Of a stretch of DNA of 64,000 bases, positions 39,964 through 51,090 are shown one piece after another. Origin of the DNA: Eukaryota sp. TZLM1-RC. Its lineage: Eukaryota > Metamonada: BaSk clade. The translations under genes were made by a program, and so were the position numbers. Location of the stretch: assembly GCA_040285825.1 (NCBI GenBank), contig JAUPSS010000004.1, positions 620,001 to 684,000 of the forward strand, in the 5' to 3' direction. The notes beneath the pieces are model-generated. The model saw only the letters and a list, made by a program, of their open reading frames with translations. It had not been told where the DNA came from and did not search any database. How positions within the stretch are numbered: the first letter of the stretch is position 1; every line of letters starts with the position of its first letter.

Positions 39964-42900
39964 ATGTCTGAATCAGTTTCTGATTCTAATGGAGTCAAAA
40001 GAAAGAACGATAGTCAACAAGATGCTCAAGACGTCCTTTCCACCTCTCCTCCTCAACCTCTTCTCTCTTCATTTTTGGACAAAAAAAATTCTGATCAAGA
40101 ATTTTTAGATAATCACGATGAAAAAAAAGTTTGTTCAAAAACAAAGCCACGCTCCTACAGATGCTCAAAGTGTCGACAACAGGGACATAATGCTCGAACA
40201 TGCCCCAATGTTGGAAAAAAATGATGCGGCAAATTCTGAAACAAAATGTAAAAAGAAAATTTATTAGAAGGAAAGAGTCTAAGGTAGAACCCATAAATAA
40301 TGCTCCACAAGTTGTTGCAAAACCAGTTAGCAATCGATTGAAGCACAAAACTTGCAACACTTGTGGTATTTCTTTTAGAAAAAAATGCAAAAGGAAAAAC
40401 TTCTGATCGCTGCTTGAAATGCCGCATAGTTGATAACTACCATCCTCCCATAAGAATACCTCAAGAAATTCATCCGACCAAATGCAATGAATTTGCTTTC
40501 GTTTTTCAAAGATTTTTGGATCAATTATGTAAAGGAAAGTATGCTATCAATATTATTTGGGAATTTTTTTGGTTCTTTTTGTCCTCCTTTTGAACAAAAA
40601 TTTCGTTAGTAATTCCGAAGATTTAACCAATATAGCACCGAGAAATCAGTCATCCGAGAAATTAAGTAAAATTTTTGAAGACAAATGCTTTGACAACAAA
40701 TGGTCCAAGGCTTTGTCAGCTTTAAGTCCCGGAGTCAAAGCACCGAACAATGAAAATACAGTAGATAAACTGAAAATACTTCATCCTTATGAAGACCCTG
40801 TTATGGATCAAAATTTTTACGGCACATACTGGGAAAATTATCCATTGATGCCATCAGAAGTTTTTTTCGGTTATCAAAAAGACCTCGTGGTAAGTCTGCC
40901 GGACTTTCTGGTATTACTATTGATCATGTAAAAGCCGCGATTATTTCTTCAGAAGATTGCCTTGGTTTATTGACCAAATTTTTTAACCAAATATTATCTG
41001 GTCAACGCAAGTACCCAGAAGAATTAAGAAGTTCTCGTTTGACTGCACTTGTCAAAAATTCAAAAATGGATGTTCGTCCTATTGCAGTCTCTGAGAGCTT
41101 ACATAATATTTTTTTCTGCGTGTTGCTTAAGCAGGTTCAATGAAAAAGCTAAAAAGATTTTATTACCCTTTCAATATGGTATAAATACTACAGATGGAGT
41201 CTCTTCAGCGATTTTTGCTACTGATGTCTTATTTCGTCAAAATGAATCCAATGTTTGCATGTCATTGGATTTTTAGTAATGCTTTCAATTCGCTAAGTCG
41301 TCGCAGTATCCATGGTGCTCTATTGCAATATATGCCAGAATTAATACCATATTTTCAATCAACATATTGCACATATTCTAATTTACATTTTGGTAACAAC
41401 ATTTTGATTTCATCAAGTGGCGTAAAGCAAGGAGATCCGTTAGGACCTCTTTTGTTTTGTTTGGCCATTCATCCTATTCTACTGCAAATTCAAGAGATGT
41501 TTCCTTCACTAAAAATGATTGCATATATGGATGATGTTGTGCTGATTGGTGAATTAAATATTGTGAAAAAAAGCAACTGTATGTTTTAAAGAATTATTTA
41601 CCAAAATTGGTCTCCGACTTAATTTACTTAAATGTGTTTTTGTTATCGAATTCTCCAGTTTCCACAATAATTGATGATATTGAAATTCAAGCCAAATTAT
41701 ATTCAATTGATGCTATTCGTCATTTGGGTTCGTTTTTAGGAAATAATGATGAAATTACCAAAAAATTGTTTGAAAAGTTGAACTCAATTTCTGACAAAAT
41801 TGACCGAATGATGAATTTAGATATAAAAAAACACATCAAATTTACCATTATAAGACTGTGTTTTAGTTCCAATTTTAATCATATATTTCGATCTACAAAT
41901 CCTCTCGTCACTAGACCTTTGGCTCAAAAAGTTTAATGAGTTACGTGCAAAAAGTTCTGTCTCAATTACTGGGATGTAAAATGTTTCAAATTCCAGATCA
42001 TGCTTACCTTAGTCCACAATATGGTGGTTTAGGGTGGACGAAGGCTTCTATTCTTACCTCGTGTGCTTTTGTTGGTGGATGCAGAAATGCAATCTTTGAG
42101 TTCTCCGAAAGATTTGCAGATTGGGAAGATTTATTGATGACAACGCAAAGTTCCACTGTTTTTGCATTAAATGAAGAAATTTCAAGAATTGATGTAGAAA
42201 AATGGGGTCGATGTTTTCCCCAATCATTCAATGGCAATATTCCAGAAAAAAATGTTTTAACTTTGAAGTACACTCTTCGAACATTACAGAAAAGATTGAC
42301 TGGAATGTATGAAAAAGATCTTTATAATAATATTTGCAGCTCGGCTGTTTTAAATCAAGATCTTCACTCATTGTTATTGGAAAAGGGTGTTTGTGAAAAC
42401 AAGGTGTCAGATTCTTCACTTTTTGTAACCATTGTACCACGAAGATTTGGATTGTGTGCTACTAATGAAGCATTTGTAACAAAAATGAGATTATATTTGA
42501 ACATCCCCATTAACCAATTATTATCAAAAGAAAAATGTATTTGTTCGAATTCACCTCAACTCACTTTGCGCCATGCTCTAAATTGCTCTAAATTGATAAC
42601 TTATCGTTCTTCATTACATGATGCTGTTAGAGACACTGTTTTCAATATGGCACAAACTGCAAGGATATCGTGTATCAAAGAGCCCCTGCTGAAAGAAACA
42701 CTTTCTCTGAATAATTTTGGTTCTGATGATAGAGGTGATGTATACTGTGATTGGATTGATAATTCTGAAGCTATTGTTGACTTTGTCTCATGTAATGTTG
42801 CAAACGATACTTTGGTTCACAGAAGAAAAACTTAATCCTGTGGCTGCTCTGGATTTTAAAGCAAAAGAAAAACATAGAAAATATGATAAAGAAATTGAAG

Positions 42901-43260
42901 ATGCAAATATCGATAGAAATACACAGCTGGTTTTTATTGCTTTTCCATTTTCGATAAATGGAAGATTATCAGTTGAAGCAGAAACTTTTTTTGGATGACT
43001 TCCAAAAAATGGTGAAAGAAAAAACAATGAAAAGATTTGATATTTTTTTATGGCGTTCACGGATTCAATTTGCCATTATTAATAGATTACCGCGGTTTTT
43101 CAATCGAATTAGAGAAGCTTTAGCTAGACAGCAAGCAAATCAAGATTTTGTAGAGGAAATCTTGGTTTAATGATAGTCGTCCCATTAGTTATGATTTAAT
43201 TTAATCAAGTGTGCAAATTCAATAAATTAAAATTGTAGTTTTAAAAAAATAAAAAATAAT
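39964..43260 (+). mobile_element. Nearly full-length non-LTR retrotransposon, R2-like endonuclease type
   Basis: The most complete copy, from an ATG at 39964 to the stop at 43170 and an A-rich 3' tail. Order: CCHC knuckle CSKCRQQGHNARTC (about 40158-40205); a two-pair Cys ribbon TCNTCG...CLKC (40350-40425); RT with GKSAGLSGITIDHVK, RLTALVKN...VRPIAVSE, SLDF.NAFNSLSRRS, GVKQGDPLGPLLF and the catalytic AYMDDVVLIGE (about 41520-41555). Then thumb, a CIC...H..NC zinc finger (42537-42587), YRSSLHDAVRD, DDRGDVYCDWID and IVDFV, KAKEKHRKYDKE, with terminal helices. Zinc finger plus R..D...D...K...KY after RT is the restriction-like endonuclease layout of R2/NeSL/CRE-type elements. At least six frame changes occur, many at A or T runs (40217, 40380, 40563, 42828, 42985). 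The 570-bp copy at 49411 is about 99% identical, so activity is recent. Confidence 0.85.
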
Positions 43261-43264
43261 AAAA

Positions 43265-43640
43265 AAATTTTGGTCTAGCTTGTATTTCAACTTGAACACT
43301 TTCCACCCTCAACACAACAGAAGGTACTAGAATACTTTAGATCATACTTCTTGATCACAATCACAATGTGATCGCATCACACTTTGCTTAATTTACTGAT
43401 ATTTTCATATTAGCAAAACAACAAACAAGAACACACAATTAAAAATTGTGTTGTATAAAAGATGTTGCATTAGACATTGTATTAAAGTTAGAATCAATTT
43501 CAGATTGATCAAAAGGACAATAGGACATGATGCTGATTCACTTCAACATGCTGTTGTTGGAAAAGAAACCTGTAACGACCAATTTCAGTTCTGTTAAACA
43601 ATAAAGTCCATGAAAAGCACCTAAGTCAAGGATCATTAAT
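43265..43640 (-). repeat. Repeat shared with 57300-57672, beginning at a non-LTR 3' end
   Basis: About 360 bp aligned in inverted orientation with 57672-57300, starting GGTCTAGCTTGTATTTCAAC directly after the A-rich tail of the preceding element. Both copies contain a short minus/plus-sense frame (here 43439-43528) and end near AAACAATAAAGTCCATGAAA. Estimated identity is about 85% by eye. Confidence 0.7.
43439..43528 (-). CDS. Small conserved ORF (29 aa) in the duplicated repeat
   Basis: From ATG 43526-43528: MSYCPFDQSEIDS followed by FNTMSNATSFIQHNF. The copy at 57407-57493 reads MSYCPFDQFEINS...MSYATSYIQHN. Most differences are conservative or synonymous, hinting at coding constraint, but 29 codons are few. 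Upstream in both copies the frame also resembles LxxFHGLYCLTEL, perhaps an upstream exon. Function unknown. Confidence 0.35.
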   Translation of the reverse strand: MSYCPFDQSEIDSNFNTMSNATSFIQHNF

Positions 43641-43701
43641 TCAAAATTCAATAATGAAATGATGATCAAATGCATATTATTTGTCAATTACATATTGATA
43701 A

Positions 43702-43900
43702 TCAATTGCATATTACATCAATAATGATCATTGATCCATCAAGACCGAAAACTACTACATCACCACCGCTATCACCAAAAGAAAATCTGTCAGCTTCATC
43801 AGCCAAATTTGAAAGCACAGGTTCTGAAAAGTATTCGGTCTTGTAAGACTTAAACATAGAATAGAGCTGATCACGAACTGCATCATGCATTTTATCTAAA
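43702..43900 (-). mobile_element. Non-LTR endonuclease-region fragment
   Basis: Minus frame contains KMHDAVRDQLYSMFKSYKTEYFSEPVL and GGDVVVFGLDGSMIIIDV, matching the AVRD...R-G-D-V...D-V segment of the family. Very short, with no flanking signature. Confidence 0.65.
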
Positions 43901-43959
43901 AGTAATAAAACAATTACAATAAAATAAATGGGTTGGAGTGACAGTTTTTCCAAATATAC

Positions 43960-44620
43960 AAATTAAACCATGAGGAAGATTATCAGGCCAAGTAGTAGTA
44001 GCTCAAGTTAATGGCACTCTCTTAATTTATTCTGCCTGGACTTTGAATACGAGATTTCGTTCCTTTAGCTGGCCTGCTAATTTACTTCATAATTTAATTT
44101 GTAAATGTTCAGGAAAAATTACTATTACTCATTTGTTAAATTGTAAACTTTTTATTACTTTGAAGCAAGGTTCACCATGCTGTCAGAGACCGATTGTATT
44201 GTATGTGTAAGTCTCATAGAATTGAACTCATTTTTGGAACTTCTGTTGTCAAATCTGTTTGATACTGAAGATCATTTTCATAAGAATAATAGAGGTGATT
44301 TCGAATTACCTGGATTAGATGGAAGCTTCATTTTATTGGATGTAATGTCTGTTGATCCTTGTAATGGCTCAAATGAAACGCTTGTTAATTCTGAAATTCA
44401 TACCCCTCTCTCATATGCTGAAAATTTCAAAATCAACAAACACAATGAACCTTTGTCCAAATTATACAGTCCTCAGCATGCAAAATACAATTTGTATCCA
44501 TTTGTATTTTTTTCCAAGCTGTATAAGTATTCATCAATAGTTGGCGTGGAGAATTTTGTTTCTTATGTGATTTTGTTTGTTTTGTTTCTTCGCAGAATAA
44601 TAAAGTAAATTAAAAAAAGT
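43960..44620 (+). mobile_element. Non-LTR C-terminal fragment in broken frames
   Basis: Around 44040-44160 the plus strand gives TLNTRFRSFSWPANLLHNLICKC and THLLNCK (zinc finger). Frame 44177-44608 gives the endonuclease region (NNRGDFELPGLDGSFILLDVMSVDPC; AENFKINKHNEPLSKL) and then switches to the terminal sequence and the T/G-rich tail of the 5.4/33.3-kb subfamily (VGVENFVSYV) at about 44540. The switch suggests recombination between subfamilies or a deletion. Confidence 0.65.
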
Positions 44621-44629
44621 ATTTGAAAA

Positions 44630-44780
44630 AATGTTTTGAATGCTGCAGTGATGATTACAATTTCCTTGAAATACAAGAACATACACACATTCAGTTTCAT
44701 TTTGATCAAGTAAATCACCTGTAGCAATCACTGCTGAAACAACTTCATCAGCAGTTATCATAGCATCAATGAAATGAAAG
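44630..44780 (-). mobile_element. Non-LTR RT fragment
   Basis: Minus frame reads ITADEVVSAVIATGDLLDQNETECVYVLVF, matching the RT segment TTDGVSSAIFATDVLFRQNESNVCMSLDF of the 41-kb copy. Only about 40 codons remain. Confidence 0.55.
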
Positions 44781-45299
44781 GTGACAATTTTTTTGCTGTT
44801 TCAGTGAATCTATTGAAACAACATGATGTACCAAAATTGTACATGCTTTCAGAACCTGCAGTTGGGTCAATCTAGATTTTTTGAATTTTTCTGTTGTTTT
44901 GTGAATCTTTAACATCTCAAGTCTGACCAATACCAGCTCCGTTGAAAAAATACGTTAAAACAACGGATAATCTTTTGAAGATATTTCCGCAGGTTCGATG
45001 TAAAAGACCAGGAATCTATAGAAAAATTTGAAAGAGGGTCAAACTTTACAAGTATACTTTTTTATATTGCTGAAAATCTGATACCATCAAAGGATTACTT
45101 TTTCAATAATCTCTGTACTAATTTTGATGTGTCAGAGGATCTTTAAATGAATATTAGTTCTTCTATTTGTCTATAGTGTCTGTTTTGTAGACAAACTATG
45201 GACTATGTCTTGTAGACTACAAAGTAGATTGAACCATTTATTACCAAAAAAATATGAACACGAATTGTTCTTATTTCATCTGGTCTTTCCCACTCCGTT
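44781..45299. other. Spacer, nothing recognised
   Basis: About 520 bp between the RT fragment and the RCC1-LRR pseudogene. No gene, RNA or repeat that I can support. Confidence 0.4.
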
Positions 45300-46500
45300 A
45301 AACTCTCTTCTGCCATATCGATGGGGTTGGAATATTGAAAAGCAAATCAACATGTCAGAAATGGTAGTTTTACCAATTAGTCTTATAGTCATTCTTTATG
45401 TCGATTAAAGATCTTATGGTGGTAGAATGTATTCATTTGCTTTAAATCCAAAAAGGTCAAGTTATTAAATGGGGATTGTTTAAACTATCTGCATTAATGG
45501 AAGAGTTAAACTATAATGTTGATATTTCTTTTTATGGTGATGCTAGTGTGGCAATTGATCGAAAAGGTTATTGTATCTACTTGTGTTGTTGTTGAACTTG
45601 AATTGATATAATTGGTTTCTTTGTATTTCGACTGATGACGTGATACTCGTTTATAAATCAGATTTATTAATAAACTCAAATTTCTCTCTCCTTTGTGTGT
45701 TCATCTGCCTAACGGCATCACTTGAACGCCTACTCTAATTTTTGAATCAAAATCTGAGTCAGCAATTATTGTGCGTTAAATCAACCATTTTATGGTTCGT
45801 TTTGATTTGATGTTTCACACTTCTTTGTTATTGATACCAATGGTGATGTTTGGTAGTGCGAAAAGGGGTATAGAAGATTTGCTATTCATAGCAGACCCAC
45901 CAAAGTTCAAGGTCTTAAACATATTGTTTCCATTAGTGGTTGTTATGGTAATTATGCTGCAATTGAAAACAATGGCAAAATTTCTGTTTGGGGTAAATTG
46001 AGAAGAATAAGAATTTATTGCGAAGATGGGGAAAACAGTATGTATTAAGACAGTCCCTGTAATAGCAGATGCATCAGTAGGTTATAACTTCCTTTTGGGA
46101 TTGGAGAACAATTAATCAATGCCATTTATGTAAAGGTGATTTGATTGATCGGCCCCAACCTGTCAAGGAATTTGACTCTGAAATAGTTGACAGTTTTCGG
46201 TGTCCATGTCCATCAAACAAGAGATTGTACATAAGATGTCCCAACTGTTGAGGTTGTTAAGCTTGGTGGAAGTTCGATATATTAGTAGAAGTGCTTCTAT
46301 TGATTTGACGTGTCTATTTAATATCAAATGTGTAGAACTTGATTACCCATTCAAGTTGGTACGATCACCCACTTCAATAGTGAAGTTGTTGCCTGGATCT
46401 GACATTGAAGTTACTTATTTAAGCTATCTTACATCATTAACACAATTGGTTGTCAAATGTTGTGGCATTAAGAAACTAATCCATCACTAGATTGGAAATT
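45300..46500 (+). pseudogene. RCC1-LRR pseudogene, paralogue of the 2.7-kb gene
   Basis: Collinear with 3300-4700. Segments: SYGGRMYSFALNPK, KGQVIKWGLFKLSALMEELNYNVDISFYGDASVAIDRKG (RCC1 blades, 45420-45580); then after about 200 bp CCATTTTATGGTTCG matching 3690 and ISGCYGNYAAIENNGKISVWG in another frame (45930-46000); the LIDRPQPVK phrase (46140-46170); and LRR remains, including CCCACTTCAATAGTGAAGTT (46370), the family palindrome with one mismatch. Frameshifts, stops and deletions remove function. The left boundary is approximate. This shows the RCC1-LRR gene belongs to a multicopy family. Confidence 0.75.
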
Positions 46501-46679
46501 TTGTTTAAAACCTGTGCACATTGAAGAATTTACTAATCCATCGTATCATATAATACGATTTGATTCAATTTGTTGAAATGTCAATCCTGATTCTGCAAAA
46601 TACTACATATACCATGTTTAACCACCAATTAAAAAAACATTTATAAACCAAATACTAAACAAATAAAAATAAACCAAAA

Positions 46680-48324
46680 CTAATTATTCCCGTGTGCTCC
46701 AGTACACTTAATTTGCTTAGCAGTCTTCATATAATCCAATAACATGTCTGTCAAAACCTTAATCTCACTACAAAGCTCATCAGAATCAATCACAGTAACC
46801 TTATAATCATCCTTTACCAAAACACCATTGGCCATGACATACTGAATCTCGCTTCCATCGGCAGCCCATATAAGATTTTCAGTTACATTTACTACATGTG
46901 TAGGGCAAAGATTAGGTCTAGTCAAATCAACCAACACCCAATCGGCATCAAAACCAGTAGCAATCTGCCCAGTGTTCCAGCCATAGAATTCTGCGGGTAC
47001 ACGTGTAATCATTTCCAAACACTGCTGAGCTGGCAGAACCCTAGGGTTAGCGTGAACACCGCGTTGGTATTGAGTTGCAAGCTTAGCTGCCCCCAACATG
47101 TTTTGATTATCAGCACTGCCTGAACCATCAGTTGAGATTGCCACAGGGATATTGTACTTATCAATCATTGTAACAACATCAGGAAGTCCAGAACCCAGAA
47201 TAGAATTGGCTAGTGGGTTATGAACGATTTTGACCTTGTATTTGCTCAAAATACGTAAATCTTCTTCGGTATTGTTGACTTGGTGAGCAAATATGGTGTT
47301 TTCGTCAAGAATACCAGCTTTTTCGGCATATTGCACAGGTGTCATACCATGGGATTCAGTGAACCATTTAGTTGTATTTGGTTCCTCAGAAGAGTGGCAA
47401 TGAAGCCTGGTGTTATGTTCTCTTGCCCAATCCTTTGAAATTTTCAAAATTTCATCAGTATTTGAGAAAATTTGATCTATGGTTATTCCAATGTAAACCT
47501 AAACAAACCTGGACCTGGAATGACACTGGTGCGAGGTGCAGTGCCATATAACTCCTTATACTTGTTTAACCTATCAGTAGCAAGTGTGGCAGGAATGTCC
47601 AAAATACGGTCATCATAATTTCTATCTTGACATCCTACAGCCACTACCATCTTGGTACCAGCCATGACATTGGCTTGGACGATTTCTTCAACTCGGTATT
47701 TGTCTATGGTTAGAATGAACGAAAAAAAGGGGAAAGAGTGAATTGTTGCAATTAATTAATGACTTCATATAAATTAATAAAATTAAACAATACAAAAGAG
47801 AAAAACATACTGTGATTACAATGGTGAATACAAGCAGAAGTGATACCGTAATGAATATCGTCAAGGCGGTCTTTCAGGTAAGTAATAAGGTTTGGTGACT
47901 TTTTAAAGAAGGCGGTAAGTTCATCACGTTGTTCGTTGAGGAATCCTGTGAAGAGGTTGACAGCATTATCCAACCATTCAGTGAGAGGAACGTCCTTGGC
48001 TAGACCCACGAGGGGGGATTCATGACTATGTCCATGGGCCTTGACGAAGCCTGGGAGGAGACAGCCGTCGAGTTGGGGGATGTCGTTGGAACCTTTAGAA
48101 CCGACAATGGTGAGATTGGGGGTGTAGTCGGAGAGAATGCGCATACCAATGTCATCAGTGTATTGTCCACATTCAATGATTTTATCTTCTTGAGTGAGGA
48201 TGTAACCATCTTCAATTCGAGCATCGCGACCCAATTGGTCAGAGAGAGGTAAGAGGAAACGAGCACGTACAACAGAGTAGGTGGTAGTGGGCTTTGGGGA
48301 CAGAGAATCGTAGTCAAGTGTCAT
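46680..48324 (-). CDS. Amidohydrolase-superfamily deaminase/chlorohydrolase-like enzyme (three exons)
   Basis: Exons 48324-47811, 47703-47509 and 47476-46680 total 1506 nt, a 501-residue protein in one frame. It has the metal-dependent amidohydrolase layout of the AtzA/TrzN/SAH-deaminase group: an N-terminal beta domain (SVVRARFLLPL, ...GYILTQEDKIIECG), LLPGFVKAHGHSHES (the HxH pair), LHCHSSEEPNT (metal His and catalytic Glu), NTIFAHQVN (His), VAISTDGSGSADNQNM (Asp and the TDG..S.N loop), and a C-terminal ATGFDADWVLVDL strand returning to the beta domain. Such enzymes hydrolyse amino or chloro groups from purines, triazines or adenosyl compounds; the substrate is not resolvable. Likely cytosolic, with one zinc or iron. 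Intron boundaries follow GT-AG. The start is a true ATG with little upstream sequence before a non-LTR element. Confidence 0.85.
47477..47508 (-). other. Very short intron (32 nt) in the amidohydrolase gene
   Basis: GTTTGT at the 5' side, CATAG at the 3' side. Removal joins ...VIPGP to DQIFSNTDEIL in frame; without removal the frame hits a stop after RFTLE. The total CDS length becomes divisible by three. Confidence 0.65.
47704..47810 (-). other. Intron 1 of the amidohydrolase gene (107 nt)
   Basis: GTATGT donor directly after CATTGTAATCACA, a T-rich 3' part and an ATAG acceptor. Removal joins ...CIHHCNH to NKYRVEEIVQ in frame. Confidence 0.75.
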
Positions 48325-48649
48325 TCTTAAGGATATTGGCTATAGAAATCAGAGTGCTCACAAATGGTGAAGAAGATTCTCTCAATAACTCCCATGATAA
48401 TATTAATATTCTTGGCTTGCTGAAAATATAATGTTCGAGAATGTAGCTACCAATACGTCAACAAAACTGCACCAACAATATAGGTGATGTTGTTTCATTC
48501 TTTAATCAAGATTTTCCATTTTTGCAGCAATATATTTCGACATGAGTAGAGACAATTAACCAAGTTTTTCAGAATCAATCAAAGAATTTCAGCTTTTACA
48601 ACCACTATTGAGAGTACAGTTCACAAAAAATGTAGTATATTACATAAAA
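48325..48649. other. Upstream spacer of the amidohydrolase gene
   Basis: About 325 bp between its ATG and the 3' end of a minus-strand non-LTR element. Probably the promoter; no motif can be named. Confidence 0.4.
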
Positions 48650-50076
48650 CGTATTTATTGAATTTGCACGCTTAATTAAATTAACTCATAACTAATGGGA
48701 CGACTATCATTGAACCAAAATTTCCTCTACAAAATCTTGATATGCTTGCTGTCTAGCTTAAGCTTCTCTAATTCGATTGAAAAACCGCGGTAATCTATTA
48801 ATAATGGCAAATTGAATCCGTGAACGCCATAAAAAAATATCAAATCTTTTCATTGTTTTTTCTTGCACCATTTTTTGGAAGTCATCCAAAAAAGTTTCTG
48901 CTCCAACTGATAATCTTCCATTTATCGAAAATGGGAAAGCAATAAAAACCAGCTGTGTATTTCTATCGACATTTGCCTCTTCAATATCTTATATATTTTT
49001 TCTATGTTTCTCTTTTGCTTTAAAATACAGAGCAGTCACAGGATTAAGTTTTCTTCTGTGAATCAAAGTATCATTTGCGACATTACATGAGACAAAGTCA
49101 ACAATAGCTTCAGAATTATCAATCCAATCACAGTATACATCACCTCTATCAGAACCAAAATTATTCAGAGAAAGTGTTTCCTTCAGCAGGGGCTCTTTGA
49201 TACACGATATCCTTGCAGTTTGCGTCATATTGAAAATAGTGTCTCTAAAAGCATCATGTAATGAAGAACGATAAGTTATCAATTTAGAGCAATTCAGAGC
49301 ATGGCGCAAAGTGAGTTGAGGTGAATTCGAACAAATACAACTATTTACAAATATTTTAATACAAAATAATAATACAAATATTTTTTTCTTTTGATTATAA
49401 TTGGTTGATGTGTATCAAAGAGCCCCTGCTGAAAGAAACACTTTCTCTGAATAATTTTGGTTCTGATGATAGAGGTGATGTATACTGTGATTGGATTGAT
49501 AATTCTGAAGCTATTGTTGACTTTGTCTCATGTAATGTTGCAAACGATACTTTGGTTCACAGAAGAAAACTTAATCCTGTGGCTGCTCTGGATTTTAAAG
49601 CAAAAGAAAAACATAGAAAATATGATAAAGAAATTGAATATGCAAATATCGATAGAAATACACAGCTGGTTTTTATTGCTTTTCCATTTTCGATAAATGG
49701 AAGATTATCTGTTGAAGCAGAAACTTTTTTGGATGACTTCCAAAAAATGGTGAAAGAAAAAACAATGAAAAGATTTGATATTTTTTTATGGCGTTCACGG
49801 ATTCAATTTGCCATTATTAATAGATTACCGCGGTTTTTCAATCGAATTAGAGAAGCTTTAGCTAGACAGCAAGCATATCAAGATTTTGTAGAGGAAATTT
49901 TGGTTCAATGATAGTCGTCCCATTAGTTATGATTTAATTTAATCAAGTGTGCAAATTCAATAAATTAATTTGATGGGGATGTTCAAATATAATCTCATTT
50001 TTGTTACAAATGCTTTATTAGGGGCACACAATCCAAATCTTCGTGGTACAATGGTTACAAAAAGTATATTATTAAA
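48650..50076 (-). mobile_element. 5'-truncated non-LTR element carrying a nested second copy
   Basis: The minus strand matches 42424-43230 of the fuller copy: zinc finger, AVRD (here AFRD), RGDVYCDWIDNSEAIVDF, terminal helices with stops, and the 3' tail ending near 48650. It is interrupted between the 'ATCCCCAT' and 'AACCAATTAT' positions by a plus-strand copy (49411-49969). The 5' edge (50076) abuts the stop codon of the GNAT-fusion gene. Confidence 0.8.
49411..49969 (+). mobile_element. Nested, severely 5'-truncated non-LTR copy with TTGATG target duplication
   Basis: Flanked by TTGATG at 49405-49410 and 49970-49975. It carries the last 560 bp of the 41-kb element type: a single open frame (49405-49911) with CIKEPLLKETLSLNNFGS, DDRGDVYCDWID, KAKEKHRKYDKE and terminal helices, then the 3' tail ending CAATAAATTAAT without poly(A). 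Nearly identical to 42670-43220. Confidence 0.85.
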
Positions 50077-50081
50077 ACATT

Positions 50082-51044
50082 CTACTCATCTAGCATTGAG
50101 CACGCTATACTAAACTCTTCTTGACTTTCTTGATATTTCTTCTCTTTAAAAGGAAAAGATTGGTCAAACTCATGAACTTCTTCCTCAGTTACATCTAATG
50201 CTTCAGAGAATGTTACATAACCAGAAATGTCACTCAAGGCTTCTTCATACAGTGGCAATACCAATAAACCTTTATAAAACTTACCATCCTCCAATGATAT
50301 GTTATACCTCTTTCCACCAAGAAAACCATATGGTTCATAATGGTAGGGATAGCCAAGAGTTGTGATAGCTCTATGCCCCATGTCCCTAGCTACCTTTATA
50401 GAGTGTGTAATAAGTTTTCTACCAAGACCTTTTCTATGAAGAGCAGGTGAAATAAACACTGGCCCAAAACTTATCGTTTCATGGAATGTATTATCCTTTG
50501 AAACTATCTTTGATTGGGTATAAAAGATGGCCCCTTCTACCTTACCCTCCACTTCAACGACAAAAGCAAGTTCTTTTATGAAATCTGGATGATTTCTCAT
50601 CTTGTGGACTATGCAATGTTCATTTGCTCCAGGAAAGTATAAATTCCAAAATGCTTCTCTGGCTACTTCTTCAACTCTTCTATAGTCTTGTTGATTTTCC
50701 AATCTGACAGTGACATCCAACTTATCAACTCTTTGACTCAGATCAACTGATGAAGCTGATTCCATTACCAAGCCGATACGTTCATTGTATTTGGTGGTGC
50801 AAAGAGAGCGCTTGATGTGATGAGAGTTCAGTGCAAAAGAACGAACAATCTCTTGCTCAAGAAGGGTAGAAGAGCGCATGTTGAGAGAGGAAAACAACTT
50901 GACAACAGCGGGTTTTCCGTCATATACACACCTATGAATGGTATAATTACCTCCCTCAGCAAATGGTTCTTTCTTTATACTGAGTTGATTTGAAGGGACG
51001 AATCGTTGGTGGAGTTCAGTGTCAAGATTTTGGTGTGAAAACAT
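50082..51044 (-). CDS. Truncated kinase N-lobe fused to a GNAT acetyltransferase domain
   Basis: A 320-residue protein with a true ATG (51042-51044). Residues about 20-100 resemble a kinase N-lobe: KKEPFAEGGNYTIHRCVYDG (glycine loop), PAVVKLF (Lys), a Glu-containing helix (EQEIVRSF), and RIGLVMESAS, the same hinge as neighbouring kinases. No catalytic loop follows. Residues about 110-265 are a YhbS-type GNAT: VTVRLENQQDYRRVEEVAREAF, FVVEVEGKVEGAIFYTQ, SFGPVFISPALHRKGLGRKLITHSIKVAR (the acetyl-CoA loop HRKGLG), and ITTLGYPYHYEPYGF. An acidic tail ends it. The acetyltransferase should bind acetyl-CoA; its acceptor is unknown. The kinase part cannot phosphorylate alone. It is intact, so the fusion is probably real, perhaps by exon or transposon-mediated joining. 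Confidence 0.8.
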   Translation of the reverse strand: MFSHQNLDTELHQRFVPSNQLSIKKEPFAEGGNYTIHRCVYDGKPAVVKLFSSLNMRSSTLLEQEIVRSFALNSHHIKRSLCTTKYNERIGLVMESASSVDLSQRVDKLDVTVRLENQQDYRRVEEVAREAFWNLYFPGANEHCIVHKMRNHPDFIKELAFVVEVEGKVEGAIFYTQSKIVSKDNTFHETISFGPVFISPALHRKGLGRKLITHSIKVARDMGHRAITTLGYPYHYEPYGFLGGKRYNISLEDGKFYKGLLVLPLYEEALSDISGYVTFSEALDVTEEEVHEFDQSFPFKEKKYQESQEEFSIACSMLDE

Positions 51045-51090
51045 CTGATGGGAAGATGCTTTTGCATTTAAATTGTTTTTTTAATAAAGA

